DNA of 64,000 nt. Origin: Cheiracanthium punctorium. Lineage: Eukaryota; Arthropoda; Arachnida; Araneae; Cheiracanthiidae. Below, piece after piece: positions 57,317-64,000 of this stretch. Location: NCBI GenBank assembly GCA_038373885.1, contig JAWZYV010012355.1:1-64000 (forward strand). The letters are read 5' to 3'. Positions within the stretch are counted from its first letter, which is position 1; each line of letters opens with the position of its first letter. A program made the translations under genes and the position numbers. The notes beneath the pieces were generated by a model. The model searched no databases. It worked only from the letters and a program-made list of their open reading frames with translations, and was not told the origin of the DNA.

Positions 57317-58058
57317 TCTAATATATAAAATTCTCCTGTCCCAGTGTTAGTCACCTAACTCCTCCGAAACCACTCGACCAATTTTAATGAAATTTTCTAT
57401 GTATATTCGTTAGGTCATAGAATAGGTTTTTAACTATGTCTCATACCCCTAAGTCATAAGGGCGGTACACCCCAAAATGTTTAGCCCCCGAGTGCTTCAT
57501 TTCAATCAGGATTTCTGTGTAGACATTAGCGTGTCGAATCACTTTTCAAATGTGTTTGCCAGATAATATGGAGAGGAGGGGGGGAAGTTAATAAAATGTT
57601 GAAAGTCACACAAGGTTTGCAATTTTTGATAATTGATCGCTAAATGTGGTGCCAAAACGCGACAATTTATTATAAATATATTTCGCGTATAGTTAGAAAA
57701 CGCCTGGCGTATATTGTAAAAGAGTTTTATTAGGCGATTTTAATATAGATTTCTATTCCGAAGAAGTTCTCTGTGGAACAAGAAAGGAAAACACTGTACA
57801 CTCATGGATTATGATTCCCATTTCATGTCTTTGCGGCATAGTATGAATATGCCTATAGGACGAATATGCCTGGCGAAGATTGTAAAACAGTTTCAGTAGG
57901 CGATTTTAAGATAGATTTCGATTCCAAAGATGCGTTTTATTGTACAAGAAAGAGTTGATTCCTATTTTAACATCCCCACTCTCGCCAACCTAAAAAATCC
58001 CCGTACTTTGGCGAGCTTTGCAGTCATGGGTCTCTGGGAGTTATGCACAAGTTTTAAC

Positions 58059-58175
58059 GGTACTTACGTATTATCCCGGCGGTCCGGCAAGACAAGCAAT
58101 TTTTAACCAAGATAAATGCCGGGCACATGAAATTGTTGATGGTTTGGAATACGATTGTACGATACGGTAAGTACC
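58059..58175. mobile_element. Palindromic MITE, internally deleted copy
   Basis: It has the same GGTACTTACGTATTATCCCG start as the 11248 element and ends ACGGTAAGTACC. The flanks are GTTTTAAC and GTTTCAAC, 7 of 8 matching. It is shorter than its twin at 59604 because the second inner arm is deleted. Confidence 0.82.
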
Positions 58176-58555
58176 GTTTCAACGCTCCCAAAAGAACCAG
58201 ATGAAAACTAAAGTAAACAAACTAGCGATAAACGCACCAGTTAAGGAATCTGAAGACACTTAATTATTAAAACTACATTAATTGGCAATTACAAATAAAT
58301 AAAAATGTAACGGCATGCTTTACTTACATGTTGTTCCAAATCGCCATTTTATTTCTAAATTACGATTGCCACATTAATGCAAAAAATCGTCATGGTAACT
58401 GCATATGTTTAATGATCGCCACCTTGGCGAGAGTCGAGGCGTTAAAGCAGGAATCAACCCAAGAAAGACAAACCGGTACATTCATGGATTATGATGCACA
58501 TTCGAAACAATATATAAAACGATGAAGTATATTTGTGTGTAAAACGATGAAGTAT

Positions 58556-58556
<1 letters not shown>

Positions 58557-58622
<66 letters not shown>
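58557..58622. repeat. (GT)n microsatellite
   Basis: About 32 uninterrupted GT units lie between two copies of AAAACGATGAAGTATAT and the following spacer. Confidence 0.97.
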
Positions 58623-58623
<1 letters not shown>

Positions 58624-59603
58624 TGTGTATGTGAGTGAACACGATAGCTCCTAAACGGGGCATTCGATTGAGCTCAAATTGGGTATATATGTTATAAACC
58701 ACCATCGTAAGACCGACATTGATTTTGATGTGTATAGAACTTATAGTTTTTCTACTGGGCTACTACAAAAGATTTCTTTTACATTATGGCTTATGGGGGG
58801 GAAATTCTTGAAAGTGCTCTAGCGTTTAAACGGTACATTCGATTGAACTCATATTGGGTATATCTAATAAATAAAATTCTCATGTCACAGTGTTAGTTAC
58901 CATACTCCTCCAAAACGGCTCGACCGATTTTAAAGAAATTTTATATGTATATTCGTTAGGTCTGCGAATATGATTTTGTCTCATACCCCTAAGTCACAAG
59001 GGCGGTCCACCTCAAAATTTTTAGCACCAGAGTGCTAATAAGTTCAATCAGGATTTTTGTCTAGGCATTAGCGCATCGAGTCCCTTTTCAAATGTGTTTG
59101 CCAGATAACGTGGAGAGGGGGGGGGCGATAATAAAATGTTGAAAGTCGCACAAGGATTTGCAATTTTTGATAATGGATCGCTAAATGGGGAGCCAAAACG
59201 TGACAATTTATTATAAATATATTTCGAGTATAGTTAGAAAACGCCTGGCGTATATTGTAACACAGTTTTATTAGGCGATTTTAATATTGATTTCTATTCT
59301 GAAGAAGTGCTTTGTGGAACAAGAAAGGAAAACACTTTACACTCATGCATTATGATTCCCATTTCATGTCTTTGCGGCATAGTATGAATATGCCTATAGG
59401 ACGAATATGCCTGGCGAAGATTGTAAAACAGTTTCAGTAGGCGATTTTAAGATAGATTTCGATTCCAAAGATGTGTTTTATGGTACAAGAAAGAGTTGAT
59501 TCCTATTTTAACGCCCCCCCCCACTCTCGCCAACGCAAAAAAACCCCGTACTTTGGCGAGCTTTGCAGTCATGGGTCTCTGGGAGTAATGCACAAGTTTC
59601 AAC

Positions 59604-59774
59604 GGTACTTACGTATTATCCCGGCGGTCCTCCAAGACAAGCAATTTTCACCAAGATAAATGCCGGGCACATGAAATTGTTGATGGTTTGGAATACGATT
59701 GGCAATAGTTTGCCAGCAAATTTGACGAAAAAGTAGTTTGGCGGAAGTGACCGCCGGCATAATACGTACGTACC
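59604..59774. mobile_element. Palindromic MITE, full copy inside the Helitron
   Basis: It starts GGTACTTACGTATTATCCCG and ends CCGGCATAATACGTACGTACC (one base shown beyond the core). The left flank is GTTTCAAC and the right flank GTTTCGGC. It occupies the same site in this Helitron copy as 58059-58175 does in the first, so one insertion predates the duplication. Confidence 0.83.
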
Positions 59775-60412
59775 GTTTCGGCACTCCCAAAAGAACCAGA
59801 TGAAAACTAAAGTAAACAAATTAGCGATAAACGCACCAGTTAAGGAATTTGAAGACACTTTATTATTACAACTACATTAATTGGCAATCCAAAATAAATA
59901 AAAATGTAACGGCATGCTGTGCTTACATGTTGTTCCAAATCGCCATTTTAATTCTAAATTATGATTGCCACATAAATGCAAAAAATTGTCATTGTAACTG
60001 CATATGTTTAATGATCGCCACCTTGGCGAGAGTAGAGGCGTTAAAGTAGGAATCAACCCAAGAAAGACAAACCTGGTACATTCATGGATTATGATGCACA
60101 TTCGAAACAATATATAAAACGATGAAGTGTAGTTGTAATATACTTGGCGAATATTGTAAAATAGTTTTAGTAGACGATTTTAAGATAGATTTCGATTCCA
60201 AAGATGGGTTTTACGAAACAAGAAAAAAAATACAGCACAGTCATGAATAATATACACTTTCCAACTTAATGGAATATGAGAGAAAAATAGGGACGACGCA
60301 TAAATTATGATACGATTTTAATATATAGCGCTATAGTGCGTATTTAAAATCTGAAAATGTTTCAGATTTTCATCCTTTTATTATTATTTTTTTTGGACAA
60401 AATTTTTTATGG

Positions 60413-60563
60413 AATGACTATGAATAAGTCTCAAGGCCAAACTATGTTTGTTTGTGGCTTAGATTTGAGCACGCCATGTTTTTCACACGGACAATTATAC
60501 GTGGCATGATCTCGAGTGGGCAAACCATGCAGTTTGTTTGTGTTAGCTAAAAATATTGTTCAC
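60413..60563 (+). pseudogene. Helitron helicase C-terminal remnant
   Basis: The frame reads [28 protein letters not shown], a TGA at 60507 where Cys is usual, then SRVGKPCSLFVLAKN. This is helicase motifs V-VI of the Helitron Pif1-type domain. It shows that the element derives from an autonomous Helitron. Only the last 50 codons remain recognisable. Confidence 0.88.
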
Positions 60564-60833
60564 TCTATTCCGTTAAGGGATTGATATTATTTTTTAGTAA
60601 AATTATTGTAATTAGCGATATATATAAATGTAAAGAATAAATTACAATGAATTAAAAATATAAATGTTTGGTATTGTGTTATTTTTATATTCCAGCATTG
60701 TTCACAGCGCTCCATGCCTCTTCCACTCATATACCACATCCTCACACACTTACAATAAGTTAGTCATTTCTTTCTACTAAAATAATCCTAGGAATAATTT
60801 ATATGGCAAAACAACGTTTGCCGGGTCAGCTAG

Positions 60834-61453
60834 TATTAATTTAAAAAATAGAAATTTTTCAATTGCCAAAATTTAATGATTTATTGCACATTTACAAACT
60901 CTTTCTTGACAACCTTCTTTCTTACAACTTGACTTTCTTTTTTACTACTATTTCTTGAATATAAAACAGTAATACTTACTAATAGAATGCAGCTCATTCC
61001 CATACAGAATTTATACCAACTTCTTTGAAGCTATTGAATACGAACTTTTCTGACAAAAGGAAGTTTCTTAAGATTCCTTACGCAAAAAGAGTTCTTATTT
61101 AGGTATTTTCGGGATTTTTCAACTTTCAGATTTACTCATATAAAATTCGCGAAATTTTCAGCTCCAAAAATCACCGATATCTTCATTTTTGCGAAAATTA
61201 CGGTTCGCGAAAATAAGTGCTTTTACAGTATTTAAAAATAAGCTATCTCCAAATTAAGTTATAAATAGTCATTGTTGTGTAAAATGAGATATATAATGCA
61301 TAATAATGAGATGCATAAGAATTGAAATGCTCTTATCTTTTCTGCCACATAACTTTTGAAAATTATTTGCCCCGAAATACCACGGGCACAAGAAATAGAG
61401 GGAGAAAGGTTAGCCCGTGATTTTGACAGGAGCGAGAAGGAAGGTGTTAAAGT
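60834..61453. other. Non-coding
   Basis: AT-rich; nothing recognised. Confidence 0.4.
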
Positions 61454-61625
61454 CAGTGGCGTAGCCAAGGGAAAGGATAGGGGGGTCATAACCCCACCCA
61501 TGAGGAATTTTTTGCCATACAAAATGTATATTCTTCACTCCCTTATCACTAACATGCATACATATATGTGAGTTGCAGTAGTCCTAACCTCTCTCCTCCA
61601 TATTAAATTTTTGTCTACGCCACTG
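61454..61625 (+). mobile_element. hAT-type MITE, family B
   Basis: It starts CAGTGGCGTAGCCAAGG and ends GTCTACGCCACTG. The interior is shared with 18409 and 41368 (TTTGCCATACAAAATGTATA, CTTCACTCCCTTATCACTAA). The flanks GTTAAAGT and ATTAAGGT match at 6 of 8. Confidence 0.82.
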
Positions 61626-62038
61626 ATTAAGGTAAACAAGCAGCAACTGGATAATTTTGAAAGCCGGTTCATGGCATCAAAAATAATTGATTATACCAAA
61701 ATAACAGCCAACTATAGGAGCAGAAGGGAATGGAAAAAAACACGTTACCATTGCAAACCGATAAAGAAAAGATTATTTTTAGCCCAGGCGGTGTCGCACA
61801 GTCTGAAATGAAGATTCAACGAAAAGCTATCTTATGCAGTGAGAAACGAAATACAAATTTTGAAGGCGGAAGGAAGGAAACATGAGAACAGAAATGAAAG
61901 TTAAAATGCTTATTAATTTTTAAAGGATTAAATTTTAAAAACTGAAAAGAAGTTATAGTGAATATTAAATATGTGATCTACATCAGTAAGAACACAACTC
62001 TACAAGAAAAGTAAAATTTCTATGGAGGAAGCTGGCCT

Positions 62039-62407
62039 CAGTGCCGATCCTAGACCTTCGGCCGCCCACGTGCAAATTAAAATTGGCCGCCCCTTTTCTT
62101 ACAAACCAACAAAATGTTTTAAAAAATGTATGGAAGTGTAAAAAGTATGGAATGGATGAAAAATACAATCTACAACTACAATAAGTATTTCTGATCTTTC
62201 AAAAAATTATTACAATATTTTTCGAGTTTTCTTACAGGCAAATTCATCTATAACACTTGAAATGTCTATTGACTCTCAGATGTCACTTTGAATTGAAATA
62301 ATAGCCAAATTCGTAAGCATTTCTTGTGAGATTGTAGATCTTAAGTAATTTTTAATCAAACTTAATTTTGAAAAGCTTCTTTCACCTAAAGCAACACTGA
62401 TTGGTAT
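62039..62407 (-). mobile_element. hAT element end with transposase C-terminus, truncated
   Basis: The terminus CAGTGCCGATCCTAGACC and GGCCGCC words (62039-62095) are followed by minus-strand coding for the C-terminal dimerisation domain. The other end is not present: the sequence is cut at 62408 by another hAT-type end. Confidence 0.7.
62276..62400 (-). pseudogene. hAT transposase C-terminal dimerisation (hATC) fragment
   Basis: The minus strand reads VALGERSFSKLSLIKNYL then RSTISQEMLTNLAIISI. This is the hallmark of hAT dimerisation domains of the TTF/ZMYM type (usual form AERSFSKLKLIKNYLRSTM). It lies about 240 bp from the element terminus, as expected for a gene ending close to the TIR. 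The upstream catalytic region is missing because another element sits there. Confidence 0.85.
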
Positions 62408-62543
62408 CAGGGGCGGCCCTAGAGCCGGACAAACCGGACCCCTGTCCGGGGCGGCAAATTTTAGGGGCGGCATTTTGGCTCGAATTTGAAAGATACATTT
62501 TGTATTAGTAAAAGAGTTAATAATATCATTCTATATAACTTTA
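62408..62543 (+). mobile_element. Left end of a hAT-type element
   Basis: It starts CAGGGGCGGCCCTAGAGCCG, then an inverted pair CCGGAC...GTCCGG and GGGGCGGCA words. No right end or duplicated flank (ATTGGTAT) was found before the next element begins at 62544. Confidence 0.6.
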
Positions 62544-64000
62544 CTAGCTGATGTACCCATCCGTAATTGATGGGTTTTTACTAACCGTGCGAAATTTCGT
62601 TTGCATTGTAGGAGTACAAAAAATGGAATTAGCATACTGGCAGAAATATAGAAAGCAAAGTTATAACTCTTGTGTATTGTTTAAAGATTACAGGTTAGAG
62701 AGTAACAAATTACTGAGACAAACTGTCAATAGAGAAAATATTCTATATTAAAATTAGCGTTTTCTTTTAGTGGATGAGCTTCCTATATCAAGAAGTCATT
62801 TAAAGTTACAAAAGAAGATGCTAGTAATGAATATTAAACTGAAAAGAGAATATCTGGAAAATTCTTTGTAATAGCAAGTAACCTATATTTAACACTGCAA
62901 CGTCCGATTGAATTACATTTTGCTGATTTTACTTAATGCGCGAAAAACTTTATCAAAATTTACGTCATACCTCAAAAATAATTCAAATTTGTAGAAACTT
63001 AAAAACCTGAAATTTTAATTTATAACCGCCTACTATTTAACAAAATGTCATTTCATTCCCTTTTGTCTGACCACTAGTTTTTTTCACGAAGTGGTCACAC
63101 AAAATTTTCTCAAAATAATATATTTATATATTTAATTAGAAAGAATTCAAACAATGTTATTTAACTCAATCTCCTCGATAGTACCTGAATTTTGTTCTGT
63201 TAACTTTAGAAATTTTAATGTTATGGCTGTAAAATTTTTTCACAATTTTCTCAAAAAAAAAAGAATAATTAAAATTAAAAAAAGAAATCGACGTAATTTG
63301 TTTAAGTCGAACAGCCACCTATTGCATTACCTCCAGACGCCTTAAAGTGACGCCCTCCCTCTGTCTCCCCGCCCCCTAAAAAAGAAAAGAAAAAATACAA
63401 TGCAATTTTTACAAACCCTTTCAGCTTATTCAAATCTTTTAAAAATTTCGATTATGCTTTGTTACCCATCATATGACCTAATTTCATTCTGTTCTCTGAA
63501 TCAGTTTTTGATGGGTGCCAGAACAAACTTTTTAAGCGATTTTTGCAAAATCTCAAAGTCTAAGAATTATTTAAAACAATCTTGGTAACTATTGTTTCAA
63601 TTAACTTACCATTCAATATAATTGCAACTTTCATTCTATTCCATTTAGCCATTTTTTAACAAAGGGCGAACATACATTTACACACAGTTTTCAAACAACA
63701 GTTTTAAATCTCAAAACTTTTAGAAGAATTGGAAATATTTTAGCACCTGCAGTTTAAATTAAGTTGCCACTTTTGATGTTGCTATAAATTTCATTTCATT
63801 GCTTCAATTGTTTATATGTGATATGCAAACAAATATTTACACATTTTGCATAGATTTTTCACAAGTTTTCCAGTTGGATTCAAATTACACTTTGTTAATG
63901 AAATTCAACAAGCCAAATACTCACCCATATTTCTAGATTGCATTCCTGATGCAAAAAAAAAGAACAGATCGCATTCTTGATAAGGTATAAATGTATTGAC
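62544..64000 (-). mobile_element. Helitron-like element, reversed, running off the window
   Basis: On the minus strand the 3' end is a hairpin (ACCCATCAATTACGGATGGGT core) followed by ACATCAGCTAG. The adjoining AGCATTGTAGGAGTACA-like and TTACAGGTTAGAGAGT blocks match 42600-42715, so this is the same family as 42543-44143. Diverged tandem units (TTTTTGCAAAATCTCAAAGT at 63540, with others near 63860) follow. The 5' end lies beyond 64000. Confidence 0.72.

Larger units (their letters stand above)
57317..58862 (+). mobile_element. Helitron, first of a tandem pair (3' part missing)
   Basis: It starts A|TCTAATATATAAAATTCTC with the typical CTCCTCCGAAACCACTCGAC block about 50 bp on. About 1.2 kb parallels 58863-60132, including two copies of a CTGGCG(T/A)ATATTGTAA-type phrase and the MITE at 58059-58175. 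It then runs into a GT microsatellite and meets the second 5' end without its own 3' end. Confidence 0.8.
58863..60833 (+). mobile_element. Helitron, second of the tandem pair, with both ends
   Basis: The 5' end is A|TCTAATAAATAAAATTCTC. The 3' end is a small hairpin (GGCAAA...TTTGCC) followed by GGGTCAGCTAG|T, the Helitron CTAG ending. A helicase remnant lies about 270 bp before the 3' end (60413-60563). No terminal inverted repeat or TSD is present, as expected. Confidence 0.87.

Noticed and set aside
58454..58705. His/Thr repeat frame
   Set aside because: It is the translation of the GT microsatellite.

Overview
This is a eukaryotic, AT-rich, intron-era genome window, almost certainly from an arthropod and most likely an arachnid. 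The arachnid guess rests only on the style of its Tc1-like, hAT, Penelope and Helitron repeats. I see no rRNA, no operon structure and no prokaryotic gene. The one stretch that behaves like a host gene is a spliced minus-strand fragment: two exons at 26492-26691 and 25463-25838, joined by consensus splice sites in matching phase. I could not identify its product. Nearly everything else that can be explained is transposable-element sequence, and much of it is nested.

Left part (1-17.6 kb). A hAT-like element with 8-bp target-site duplications (TSDs) runs 331-6381. A young but internally deleted Ty1/Copia retrotransposon (1305-4803, LTRs differing at one visible base) is inserted inside it. A second hAT-type element, 7703-17586 (9.9 kb, TSD CTTCCAAA), acts as a container. 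It holds tRNA-derived SINEs, a reversed Helitron-like element (10082-11203), a palindromic MITE (11248-11420), a Penelope-like element with a GIY-YIG ORF, inverted pLTRs and a candidate hammerhead ribozyme (11798-13953), and a decayed Helitron helicase (14.6-16.15 kb).

Middle part (17.6-41 kb). This holds the gag-protease remnant of a gypsy-type retrotransposon (19663-21377), the host exons, two SINE copies of a second family, and two dead Tc1-like transposases. The Tc1-like copy at 30911-32750 is broken by two separate MITEs; the other lies at 35947-37093. There are also several small hAT-type elements with 8-bp TSDs, one pair of them nested (38696-39723 around 38904-39427), and a piggyBac-like MITE (40122-40725).

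Right part (41-64 kb). A mariner-type MITE abuts a large imperfect palindrome (about 42755-45545). The palindrome is made of two head-to-head Helitron-like elements carrying about eight 155-bp tandem repeats per arm. About 7 kb with no recognisable content follows. Then come hAT-type elements (52571-52864; 53026-54713 with a nested GGGCTC-rich element at 53599-54143), a tandem Helitron pair (57317-60833) ending with a helicase motif VI remnant, a hAT transposase C-terminal remnant (62276-62400), and another reversed Helitron-like element running off the end.

The window is best read as a chronology of insertions: interrupted reading frames and matching TSDs give the order of events. I found no convincing new multi-gene system. 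The most interesting items are the candidate hammerhead ribozyme in the Penelope pLTRs, the Helitron palindrome with its tandem array, and the two very large hAT-type containers.
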